Shown: positions 54,056 to 64,000 of the stretch, piece after piece | How positions within the stretch are numbered: position 1 is the stretch's first letter | Layout of the letters: the number at the start of each line of letters is the position of its first letter | Source of the DNA: Scytalidium lignicola | Lineage: Eukaryota > Ascomycota > Leotiomycetes | Direction: 5' to 3' | Length of the DNA stretch: 64,000 bases | Assembly: GCA_002812745.2 (NCBI GenBank) | Contig: NCSJ02000013.1 | Span: 1 to 64,000 of the forward strand | The notes under the pieces: model-generated | The model's database searches: none | What the model was told of the DNA's origin: nothing | The model's input: only the letters and a program-made list of their open reading frames with translations | Position numbers and translations under genes: made by a program

Positions 54056-56053
54056 CTACAACTTGGCATCCATCCCCTGCTCATTTAACGACAAGGCATC
54101 GTTTCTGGCTTGATCATCGACCGCCTCGTCTACTTCCTTACCCACATTTAACATGCCCTTGCCAAATTTCTCATCCATCTCCTCGAGCTCGAGATTCTTT
54201 GTCTCAGGTATAAGGAAAATGCTAAAGATAAGTCCACAAAACGCGATCGAGCCATAGATAAAGCCGAGCCGGCCCCCGAGATTAGCCTCATCTTGGTCTT
54301 CGAGATAGGGATACGTGAATGAGATGACGAACTCCATGACTAGCTTGACAGTATATGCGACGCGTAGTGTATACTCACGGAGGTATGGCGAGGGCAGCTC
54401 GGCCGCGACGACGTATGCCAGCGGTGCATAGCCGCAGCTCCAGCCAAAGGAGTAGAGGAGGAGCATGGCGACAATCCCAGCTTTGGCGGTAGTGTTAGAT
54501 GAGTCGGCAGTGCCAAGGCCGTCCATGGTGAATAGCGACACGGTCTGCAGGAAGGCAGAGATGATAAGGATGGGCTTCCTGCCGAGGCGGTCCGCGAGCA
54601 ACATACACAGCAAGATGCCACCAATATCGACAGCATTGGTGCCCAAGGCCACGCTGAACGGGTTGACATTATGCAAGGCTTTAACGAAGAGCATGCCATA
54701 CTGTGAAGCGAAGGACTGGCCGGTGGATTGCTGGAAGAAGAGAAGGAGGACCACGATTATCGTGCGGTTGCGGTTCGCGGACGAGAAGATGGAGAGGAAG
54801 TGCCTGATACGCGGCACAGGCCGAGGTACGTTACCTAGGATGTGTATAGCATTGGAAAGAGTGGTAAATTCGGCGAGGATAGTGGCAGAGGCAGGAGTTG
54901 AGGCGCCCTTCCTCTTTTCTTCCTTAGTTTGGCGTAGGCGTGTTAGAGAACAAGGGCGTCGTCGTGACGGTCGTTGAGGAGGAGCCAGCGAGGTGACTGC
55001 AGGAGGAAGAACGGGTAGTTTTAAGGCTTGAAAAATATGACACAGAGCTAGAAAAGATGGATGGAGAATATGGGTAGGTTTTAAGGGTGGTCATACCTCG
55101 GGGATGAGCCACACAAGCAGGATCATCATCGCGGGAATCACAAAGAACAGCCCTATGGGGATTTGCCAGGCGCTGTTATTCTTGTTGGACGAGGTGACTC
55201 TTACGATGCCGGTAACGAGCAATCCACCGCACTTATTACACGTAGTCAGCAGGACGTCTAGGGAGGTTACCTCCCCGAGACTGTATCAAGCTCTCATAGA
55301 CGTAAATTTCGTGTGCATACCTTGATACTTAACCAGTACAGTACACCCATACTACCACGGAAATGTGCCGGGGATATCTCAGCTAGAAAGACTGGGATGA
55401 CTGCAAGCTGCATACCGAGGTAGACGTCTTTTCCAGTTGGATAGTGTCAGTTTCTTCGGTAAACCCTTTGAGATGGTATGTAGGTGGAGGCGGGTACAAA
55501 GACAAAGGGACATACAGTGAATACTTCGCCCTGTGAGCATCTGCGCATTGTTGGTTCCAGATACGATGACAGCTGTGCTGCCTAGGGCGTAGATGTTCAT
55601 GGCGAAGATGTACCAGCGTCGGCCATAGTGTTTGCTGATCCAGCTACCAATGAGGACTCCTATTGTTGTTGGAGTGATTAGCAGAAACTTTTGAAGAATA
55701 AGCATTCCGCTCGTCTGATAAAATCACATGATGCCTCTTCATGAGTTTGCTCCGTCAACACCATATATAATAACAATATAGCCCACTTGGGATGGCAAAC
55801 AGCATTACCAGTTCACTATGCACACACTAAACTCACCAACAAGTTGAGTCCCGGCTTTGAGACTATTCAGCAAGCTCAGATACAGAGCTGAGAGGGCGTA
55901 TTTCTTAGTCTTGGGGTTAAAGACGCCAAACTGCCTAGTAAATGCAGTCGTTGCCTGAGTCGATGCGAAAGCCTGGTCGCTGAAGCCATAGTTGAAGGAG
56001 CACAGGAAGAGCAAGGCGATGGAGCAGAAAAGAGTCGAGTTAAAGCTAGGCAT
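54056..56053 (-). CDS. MFS sugar transporter, one frameshift in the central loop
   Basis: Five exons on the minus strand, 56053-55837, 55659-55525, 55427-55321, 55231-55097 and 54996-54056, encode about 511 residues of a sugar-porter-type major facilitator. Visible signatures are SKHYGRRW (loop 2-3 D/x-R-x-G-R-R type), VYLGMQLAVIPVFLAEISPA (PxYxxEisP-like), PESPRWLLLNDRHDDALVL (PESPRxL), ADRLGRKPILI and FLIPETKNLELEEMDEKFG (PETKxxxLEE). About twelve hydrophobic segments are present. After DALVL the frame is lost at about 54,940: the tail LTRLRQTKEEKRKGAS continues in a frame one base away, as if a single base were missing in ttctctaac. No stop elsewhere. This is either a fresh mutation or a sequencing slip; the rest is conserved, so I keep it as a gene. 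Likely a plasma-membrane proton-sugar symporter; substrate unknown. Confidence 0.75.
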
Positions 56054-58524
56054 AGCGAGCGCTCAGTTTTTACTCTACGGTCACTTTGTTGACAGGATAA
56101 AGTTATTGAAACCCGTTACCTTATATTCTTCTCTCTCATGTCTCCTTCAATAAGAGGCTATAAACTAGAATCCTTAAATCAAAGCTAGGTTTGGCCTTTA
56201 TCAGATTATCTCTAGCCGATTCGGATATGATATGGGTCCCATCAGCTCATCTCAACTTATGACATCAACCATCAGATAAGACAAGACCATAGATCCGTTC
56301 GGACGTGTTTGATCTGTATCCACTTTTTGCATCCCCAGGATCCGATTTCCTATGAACTTGAACTTGAACTAGCAGACCGTGCCGCGCGTCCTATGATTTT
56401 GTTACCCTATTAAACTAAGAAAAAATATTCTCTGCAGGACGCCCACAAGAAACATCACCTAGAATGTGCTCTTGGCCCACATAGATAAATTGCTTATGTC
56501 CCTAAATTACTTAGCCTAATGCAGCTTGAGTGAGAAGCTTTTGTAAGTTTAACGCTACTGCGAACTAAAGAGTCCGAGATAGGAAGGCGATAGAGATTTG
56601 ATTAGTGATAGAGCAGCCGGACAAATTTTCTTATAAAGAGCCTCTAAAAAANGTCCCCACAAGATATTTGCTCTCTACTATTTAATGCACGGCGCATCTA
56701 TGCATCCAGTGTGCAATGACAGAGAAACTAGTAGAGTCAGACTCGCACGAGAGTAAGCACTACTGAATGGTGAACAACTCATAGGTAGTTCAATATTGGA
56801 GCCTAAGTAGCCGAAGCCAATAGAGTTACTGTTGGGTTTACCCTGTGGTCATAAGGATTGTCATAAGGATTGAAGATGCCGAATCTCAGACTACACGATA
56901 TGTGCTAGAAAACTGGACGAAACAGTCGCGCATCAGAAACAGAGGAAACTGTTCGAAACAACAAATATCCCTCCAGGAGACGTACATAAAAGACTGAACG
57001 GACTGGACTGTCGAATCAATGACGGCTGCGGGAAGTGGAGCTGCTCAGTACAAAGTCCAGACAGACAGCTTACAGTTGCGTTTACATCAATCATGCCAGC
57101 TCCTCCTGCATTATTTACTGCATAATATTTCTTCCGAAAGTGTCAACTTTCTTGATCGCGGCAATGCACAAGATAGTCTAACTTATAACCGATCGTGTAT
57201 TGTCATCGGTCCGGGGCCACACCATACTAATAGCTTCGGGCCGACGCAGGCCGGCCGTACGTCTCACACTCAATTTATACAAAGGATGCAAATTCTTAGG
57301 AGATATCTGTCCAATCTAAATCAGGTTACGTTTCAAGACTATTTCTTAATAGATATAAGCTGAACATGGGATCGCTAGGCATCTTTCAGACGTTACATTT
57401 GGTTGACGAGGAGTTTTCTGAGGTAGATTTTCTTTTTTTTACTTTTTCGTACTTAATTATGACACACGCTTTTACTAAAATTCGGGTCTCACTCCAGAGG
57501 ACAAGGCCGGAACTTGAATCCCCGGTACCGGACCGAGTCTACCGATAACGTAATTTCCGGTCTCACCGACCACTAAATTTCACAGCGAAATTGTTAAAGT
57601 TAAAGGGTTAACAATTCAACCACAAAACTATTTTATAGAATTATCTTTTTCTAAGTATTTAGTTGATCTTTGAAATTTAAATTAATAAGCTTCAAATATA
57701 ATAACTTATATAACATGTAATATACTTGTTTAGCCTTATAATTTAGGCTAACATTACATTTAATGATATTATTAATACTTTTAATTGCTGAAAACTTAAA
57801 ATAAAGTATATAATTAAATATATTAGTTAAATTTAAAATTTTATATTACAATTCAAAGTAGTTATTAAGATATAAAAGTATGATTCCATCCAACCTGTGA
57901 GAGGTAGAATAAATTGTTTAAGATATATTTTTAACAACATCAAAAACATCCGTGTTATTAATTAACAATAGTTTACAATACGTGTAGGATTGCCTTAACT
58001 ATTCTTATTTAAGCACTTAGGCGTTTATAGATCTACATACTATATGTGGTTCAGAATAAGCTATATAACTAACTTAAGTACTTCTGAGCAGTATAATTAC
58101 AGTGTGCTGTTCTCTAAGGCAGTCATGAGTAGAATTTAGAGACAATGTAGTGCCTACGAGGCCGTTCCCGGTGATTTAGCATCGAGTTAACCGTAACTTA
58201 ACAGGTGGTTTAGTTGCCTTGGTAATCTGGGGTAGAGCGGCCCGGGGACAACCGTTTCCGAAAATTTCGGCAATGTTTAGAGACTATGTATGGAGAGAGT
58301 TCTCATGGACGCGTACCGATTTTATGTGGAAATTTTCTAGATCCTACGTTCCTGTGCTGTTTTCAGGATATGAATAATCGTTTATTATTATATGCCTAGC
58401 AATGATACATAGGCTCCGTGGAAGGCTCCCCATATAACTGCCAATCAGGCTCTGTTGGACTGCCCCTCTCCCCCAAACTTACTTCCATTATACCCGAGGT
58501 AATAACCGGCTTCTCATCAGAGCT
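56054..58524. other. Large intergenic gap, partly AT-rich
   Basis: About 2.5 kb. A plus-strand frame at 57,019-57,363 (114 codons) has no recognised motif and no intron context. 57,560-58,100 is very AT-rich, with the look of a small RIP-affected or relic patch. An undetermined base lies beside an A-run at 56,652. A tandem of ataaggattgtc/ataaggattg is at 56,852-56,872. Any N-terminal exon of the regulator at 58,525 would have to lie here. Confidence 0.4.
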
Positions 58525-60356
58525 ATGCAGGAGTCAACATCCCCTGATTGGATGGGCCCATCGAGCGAGGTCGATAATACCATATCAAGATCCCCTGGGA
58601 CCGCTAGTAATACTCTCAGAGAGGCGTTGCTGTCATGGACGCCTTATTATTCTACGCATGGGAATTCTAGTCAACCCACAGGACCTTGGGATGAACTTGC
58701 TGACTGGTACTGGGGTTATTGGGAGGAGATTGAGGATCAACTCTCAGGGCCTCTGGATAATCGGATCCCCCCAAAGTCACTACGTGACGAGCTTGTTCTT
58801 CTATACTTCAAGCATGTACACCCACTATGTCCAATCTTTGATGAAGTTGGGTTCCACACTTGCTACTACTGTTCTGACGAAGATGACTCCTTTCTCGAAG
58901 TCGTCAGTTTGGTGGAATTTCAAACAATGATGTTTGCTGCCTCATTGGTAATATAACTAATCCATTGTTGCAATAACCCCCTTTAACTAAACATAATCTA
59001 AATATAGTACCTAAATGACCAGCAAATTAGCATGACTAGATATACGTCAACTTATCAATGCCATAGCTCTCTTTTTAAAGCTGCGAAGGTAATCAAACAC
59101 GATTATTTCAAAGCCCCGCTGACTTCTATAGACAACTTACCATTCCTGCCGCGATGAATCACCAATTGCTCTAGCAAGAGCTGCTCTATTGCTTTCATAC
59201 TGGAGTCCTTATAGCTCGGAACAACTCACAAATAATTATTGGGTGGACCAAGCGTTTATCCATGCTAGAGCAGCCTGCTTGCATGAGCAGCAACAATGTA
59301 TGACACCACCGGTATCTCAAGGAAGAATGAGACTCATCTGGTGGTCCTTGGTACTTCGTGATAGGCTTGTTGCATTTGCACTTCGGAGATCTCATCGTAT
59401 GCATAGACGAATCCCCGATATTCCCTTGCCTTCACTAGGAGACTTTGAGATAGAGCTGCATATTTCTCCGTTCGTGGACGTACATCATAAGCGTCAATAT
59501 GTCAATAGCTTTATCGCCCAATGTGAGTTGAGTAGAGTCATAGCGCATATCGTAATGTTTCAGGAGCGAAGAACATACCCAGAAACTTCGGACGGCCGAG
59601 GACTGAATATCAACTCAGAACTAGAAGAGGTTGCTTTACTACATCTTCAACTAGACCATTTCATCGAGCGATTCGAGATATTAATGAAGCAGGTATCAAG
59701 CAAAGCGATAGATAGGGATGGTATGCCTTGCCAAATGACAAAGATATATCATAGGTAAGAAATAACTTCTTTATATTCAAGAGTGTTAGGTAAGAGGCTA
59801 ATCAACGCATGACTTAGTTCTGCCGTGGCAGCACTACATCTTCCGTACATTGCTCCCACAAAAGGAAAATATCCTGTCATACATCAAACCTTTTCCGAAA
59901 CTGCCTTGCAATATGTGAGAGATGCAGTCACAAAAATTGCTAAGTGCACAGAAGCGCTAGCATATAGCGAAGACTCAAATGATATACCATTGGCAATGTG
60001 AGTTAGATCGACTTCTGCCATATATAGAACAATTATGGTATTAATGAATGGTCAGCGGTGCTTGGGTAGCCTTACCTATTGCTGTGAAGGTAGTCTTCCT
60101 CAGTAATGGAACAAATCTCGAAAATCCATCTGCAGAAATCCAAGAAATGAGGACTTTAATGAACCTGCTACGTCTCATAAAATCCAGATTCAGTGGTGGT
60201 CGATTTCTTGCGAATGTGCTAGGAGTTGTCATATCTCAGGTTTTCTTAGTTGGTAACAAAAATGATCGCCATGAGTTCAATGATGTCCTTCAGGACGCTG
60301 CTAGTATGATTGACAAAGGATTGGCGCACGGGATCATGCCATCCGCAAAATTGTAA
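58525..60356 (+). CDS. Fungal_trans-domain transcription regulator lacking a visible zinc cluster
   Basis: Five exons, 58525-58947, 59008-59088, 59132-59754, 59818-59997 and 60056-60356, give about 535 residues in phase. The middle homology region is clear: LREALLSWTPYY, LRDELVLLYFKHVHPLCPIF (entry of the fungal_trans domain), FKAAK...CRDESPIALARAALLLSYWSPYSSEQ, YWVDQAFIHARAACLHEQQQ, and RMRLIWWSLVLRDRLVAFAL with RIPDIPLPSLGDFE. These are features of Zn2Cys6 activators related to cutinase/fatty-acid regulators. The DNA-binding C6 cluster expected at the N-terminus is not found upstream to 58,100, so the protein may lack it or the 5' exons are lost. Beyond the TAA at 60,354-60,356 an open stretch to 60,591 could be a further exon (ERRSIKEVLGLARRV or a SWDLLEES frame), but the intron would be only about 38-42 bp. 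Nuclear by family. Confidence 0.75.
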
Positions 60357-61587
60357 GACTAGTTAAATACTTATGTGCTTTTCTTGTAAGAGAGAGAAGA
60401 TCAATCAAAGAGGTCTTGGGACTTGCTAGAAGAGTCCATTATAGTTGTATCACTCCTCGAGAAATGCCGAGCCATAATCATGACGCCAAACAGAGACACT
60501 TAACCATATCATTTACTCAGAGTCCTACTAGGGATGTTCCGACTTTGACGGCTAGTATCGAATATAGTAGGACTCTGCTAGACCGGAAATAACATGGAGC
60601 TTATCATGGCGATTTGTGAGTGCGTTCTGAATCTCAAGAATTTAAACAAGTTCTAGCTTCAACAAAATATTTAACTCATCCAGAACGCAATGCGTTGATT
60701 TCTAAAATGGGGCGGCCATCGAGTAGACTTCTTCCATTGTAGTCACTGATGCCCATACGGTACTCCGTATGATCGCGCCCTGTATCGGGCACTGGAATCC
60801 AACTGTAATGAATACGAACCAGCGATACGATCCCACATCTATACACGTATTGACAACCAATCAGGAGCCAACTACCTCACCGTCGGGAAGGCAAGCCTTA
60901 ATTAGGCTGCATCTTCTCCATTACTACAGTGCACAGCTGCGTCAAATGTAAACTGAGACAAGATTTGTTACGAGAACGGCATTCCTCTTTCTGTCATTTA
61001 CAACAGATGTAATGAGGCAATACTCTTTAAGGGTGGCGCTGATAATTGGCCCTAGAATACGTGTCGGTCTTCAAGATAGGTAAACCCATACTGCGTTGAA
61101 CACTCCCACGGACCGTGATGTGAATACAGAATACGGCTATCCGTGGAGTATTGGTTTTGATTTCAAACTGAGGAAAACGGTTTGTCAGAGATATTTTAAG
61201 CCTCTTGCCCATGACTTTTCAAGATGTAAGTAACTTTCTGACGTCGCAAATCCCCCGTCGCCACCATCGTTTCTCAACTTCTGTCCTCCACCGTCTTCCA
61301 CCATCTGCACCACCTTCATTATCTTCGCGAGCTGTGATAGAAATAGCGGTGGTTTGTAATCCAGACTAGAAGAATGCCACCTGGTTGTTCTACTGATATG
61401 CGCCATCTGTGGCAGCCGCTGTCATCCTCTGTCCCCTCTTCTGTGGGTCAACAATTCTGCATCTATGATAGATGTGGAAAACAAAGACCTGGTTTTCGAT
61501 AGCATTGGTGGTCGGATACCTCTGTACGTGACCACTCTAGGAAAGTTAGAAATAGGTTTATGCTAACCTGTCTGCCTCTGTAGTTGA
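60357..61587. other. Intergenic; possible last exon of the regulator, otherwise nothing
   Basis: 60,399-60,591 is open in two frames and could extend the regulator. From 60,600 to 61,587 no frame shows a motif. The remains of the N-terminal exons of the RTA1-like gene would be expected at about 61,380-61,580 but cannot be recognised. Confidence 0.4.
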
Positions 61588-62308
61588 GTTCATTGGGTAC
61601 ACCGCTCGTACTGAATCAGCTGGAGAAGAACCGGGCTGCTGGAAATTGATGCCGTATATCATCCAAAGCATGTACATCTTGCTTGGTCCTGCGTTATTTG
61701 CTACTTCCATTTACATAATCCTCGGACGAATTATCCTCTTGACGGATGGAGAGTCCCGTGCGATTATTGGACGGCGCTGGCTTACAAAGGTGTTTATACC
61801 TTTCCTTAGGTGCTGGGCTTATCGCGGCAGGCCGTAACAGTTAGTCCTTGGCTAACATTAGCAACGGAGTGATTATCACTGGGCTGGTCTTGCAATTACT
61901 CTGGTTCACTTTCCTTGTCATTGTCGCCGCCATCTTCCATCGCCACATGAAACCGGTTCCGACGGCTACCTCGCGATAACCGGAATTCGCTGGGAGAGTT
62001 ACCTCCACACGCTCTACTTCGTCAGCGTCCTCATCATGATTCGCTCACTGCTCCACTTGATTGAATATATTAAAGGGAATGCTGGTTACCTCCTCAGCAA
62101 GGAGGCGTTTCTTTATATCTTCGACGCGGTCCCCATGTTTATCGTCGTCTCTTGGTTGCATTGGAAACACCCGGGGGGGATCGGTGTCCTGCTCCGGAGT
62201 CAGGAGCATGTAGAAATAGGTTCAACCTCATATCGTCCAGGTCTCGGCTTATCTAGGTTGTCGAAGACTCGTGAACCAAGTGGGGAGCCCCTTGGTTTCT
62301 CTCATTAG
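61588..62308 (+). pseudogene. RTA1-like lipid-translocating membrane protein, broken
   Basis: Three blocks of the RTA1 family can be read. The first (61,588-61,800) reads EFIGYTART, WKLMPYIIQSMYILLGPALF, IYIILGRIILLTDGESRAI and RRWLTKVF. The second (61,805-61,975), in another frame, reads GAGLIAAGRNS-stop-SLANISNGVIITGLVLQLLW and FTFLVIVAAIFHRHM. The third (61,990-62,170), in yet another frame, reads RWESYLHTLYFVSVLIMIRS and LLSKEAFLYIFDA, then VSWLHWKHPG. Between blocks 1 and 2 the conserved 'VTGDVlSFl.Q' segment is missing, and a TAG interrupts block 2. The N-terminal helices are not found. RTA1-type proteins are seven-helix membrane proteins linked to resistance to 7-aminocholesterol and to phospholipid translocation in yeast. 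This copy is inactive. Confidence 0.75.
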
Positions 62309-63260
62309 GGGTTTTTGTTTGCCTGTCATCAGTTATCCTAAAGGATAACCCTGTTATACCAGTGGTAAGGGGGAATGAGGAGGCAGATATAGAAGATATG
62401 CATAGTTTCTGTGTAGATTAATTGATTGCAACTAATTAGGGGGAATGATTCGAAATGCAAGCACGCGTAATCCCACTGTAGCGCAGCTTGTTTCAACCAA
62501 AACTTATGTACTTTACCTCGAATTGTTAGACAGATTACGCTTCAAATATTTTGATGATATTAAGAAGAGTTTTATATCATTTTACTAGTATCAACTCGCT
62601 TTCTAAAAATATATATATTACAATGAAAACAACCTCATTTATCATATAAGCAATCCATAACACCTCTTTCCCAGGAAGAAAGGTAGAGGCTATAACTAGA
62701 AAGACTAGAACGGCAGGATGGCAGACAGAACGAATAGCACACGCGTATTAACAGTTGGGGATAGCAGTGTACTATCCTATTTTTCTACGGCCTAGGGAAA
62801 TAAGGTTAGCTTACTTGGCAGCCATCGTATTTTGATTTTAGCTGGGAGTTCAATAAGAACATTTTCGGTTAGATGGAGTTGTGATGCAAAGATCTAAGCG
62901 ATTGATGAGAGTAATGTAGCTGCAAGGGCAGTCAGTTGCTAGTGTAAGACAAGTATCTCCATTATCGAGAACTATTTCTGCTTTGATGAAATCAAAGCAA
63001 AAGAGAATTCTAAAGATTTTAGTTTAGTTTAAGATTAGCTAACACGAAAAGGTTGGAGAACATGCCCTGGAGCTAGCCCCACATGTTGTTCCCCCCCGCA
63101 TCTCTACCAGAACGGACATCTTCCGTCTCCAAGGGCCCAGACGGGAATCACCCACAAGGACATAAAAAGCTGAAGCTTTAAGCACTTCTCAAGAAGTAAT
63201 AATCATTGAATGAACAGAAACCAGATTCTTCTAATTCATCGATTTGTAAAATAGACAATC
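62309..63260. other. Upstream region of the VAO-like gene
   Basis: No gene recognised. A TATA-like cataaaaagc lies at about 63,160, roughly 100 bp before the start codon at 63,261, and the leader is AT-rich and pyrimidine-poor. 62,560-62,660 is an AT-rich patch. Confidence 0.4.
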
Positions 63261-64000
63261 ATGTCTTCTTCTACTAAAGACGCTCTCACAGAGACCCCAT
63301 TGCTTTCGGAAAAGCACTCAGGTATCCCTGCCAATCTCCTCTCTAAGGCTCAAAAAGCAAAGGCCTTGATATACGAAACTAGGACAAAACCTACGAGTAC
63401 GAGACAGCGGTTGCCGGTCATACCACAGGGAGTTGAAAAATCCAAATTCTTTCAAGCAATTGATGAGCTTACTAAAGAACTTGGTCTCGAAAATGTCAAT
63501 CTTAACGATAAACCATTGATTGATGGGTGGTATATGGAGCGTTAGTTTTACTTGTAAACAATAAAAGAAGCATTGACGCTTATATTGATAGATCCCAACA
63601 CCCATGATATGATGGCCATACTGGATGATGAGGAATTGGTGGCATCTGCAGTTGTCTATCCGGGGACCACTGCTGAGGTCCAGAAGATCGTTCTGTGGGC
63701 AAATGACTATCGAATCCCCATCTTCCCAATCTCAATGGGTAGAAATTGTAGGTTTGTTCCTAGTCCAAATGCTCTGTGCTAACTAAAATGTCAATTGTAG
63801 TAGGATATGGAGGAGCTGCCCCAAGAGTCCGTGGCTCGGTTGTCATTGATCTTGGAAAAAGAATGAATCGTGTTCTTGATATCAACCCTGATGACTATAC
63901 CTGCCTTGTTGAACCAGGCGTATCGTTCTACGCTCTATATGAGACAATCCAGGCAAAGGGGTACAAGCATATGTGGATTGATGTGCCAGATCTTGGAGGG
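63261..64000 (+). CDS. Vanillyl-alcohol-oxidase-like FAD flavoenzyme, N-terminal part (3' end outside window)
   Basis: Exons 63261-63540, 63592-63747 and 63801-64000 (runs off the window) are joined by 51- and 53-bp introns with gttagt/gtaggt donors and phase-correct joins. After a polar N-terminal extension of about 60 residues comes FFQAIDELTKELG, then HPNTHDMMAILDDEELVASA, VVYPGTTAEVQKIVLWANDY and IPIFPISMGRN, joined over the splice to LGYGGAAPRVRGSVVIDLGK, then MNRVLDINPDDYTCLVEPGV and WIDVPDLGG. This is the FAD-binding PP-loop region of the VAO/4-cresol-dehydrogenase family. Fungal VAO oxidises 4-hydroxybenzylic alcohols and ethers (for example vanillyl alcohol, eugenol), typically intracellularly or in peroxisomes, making hydrogen peroxide. 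The covalent His and catalytic Tyr/Asp lie beyond the window. No damage seen. Confidence 0.88.

Noticed and set aside
54465..54977. 170-codon plus-strand frame
   Set aside because: Shadow of the transporter's last exon, and the transporter motifs on the minus strand are unambiguous.
57019..57548. Two plus-strand frames of 114 and 60 codons
   Set aside because: No family resemblance, no intron signals, and they border an AT-rich relic patch.

Overview
The window reads as a filamentous ascomycete (Pezizomycotina) nuclear contig. Protein-coding genes have short introns (about 43-180 bp) with GTRNGT-like donors and CTAAC/CTGAC-like branch sites. The gene families are typical of moulds: HET-domain proteins, a 7TM rhodopsin-domain receptor, a berberine-bridge-like oxidase, a GPI-type phospholipase B, a P450 and a vanillyl-alcohol-oxidase-like flavoenzyme. 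Species cannot be named from the sequence alone.

Region 1 (1-4.7 kb) holds the 3' end of an enoyl-CoA hydratase gene and broken remains of three enzymes: a VOC/extradiol-dioxygenase-like protein, a FAD monooxygenase and a zinc-type alcohol dehydrogenase. This looks like a decayed aromatic-catabolism neighbourhood. A solo LTR with a 5-bp target duplication sits inside the last ADH intron.

Region 2 (about 4.8-24.65 kb) is an extremely AT-rich block, as expected of repeat-induced point mutation (RIP). Proteins of mobile elements can still be read through the damage: a TIR element with perfect 59-bp ends, an unidentified long ORF remnant ending in a SUMO-interaction-like motif, a Helitron Rep/helicase (+), a Ty1/copia RNase H end with a possible LTR (-), a Ty3/gypsy pol (-), and a second Ty1/copia gag-integrase piece (+). 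The block ends abruptly near 24.66 kb.

Region 3 (25-64 kb) is of ordinary composition with sparse genes. Intact-looking genes are a secreted BBE-like oxidase, a 7TM receptor, a histidine phosphatase, a small zinc-ribbon protein, an aegerolysin/ET79-like protein, a phospholipase B (frame interrupted only by an N), a MARVEL-like membrane protein, a seven-exon P450, a fungal_trans regulator lacking its zinc cluster, and the 5' part of a VAO-like oxidase at the right edge. An MFS sugar transporter carries one frameshift. Broken genes are an APH-like kinase fragment, two HET genes with in-frame stops, and an RTA1-like gene. Two short MITEs with matching ends (25.0 and 50.6 kb) and a piggyBac-like element (47.9-50.1 kb) are also present.

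The genes do not form one clear pathway. The recurring themes are aromatic or lipid oxidation, membrane transport and self/non-self recognition genes in a transposon-rich, mutation-prone compartment. I found no tRNA, rRNA or CRISPR. All splice models and family calls were made by eye; no search or structure prediction was run.
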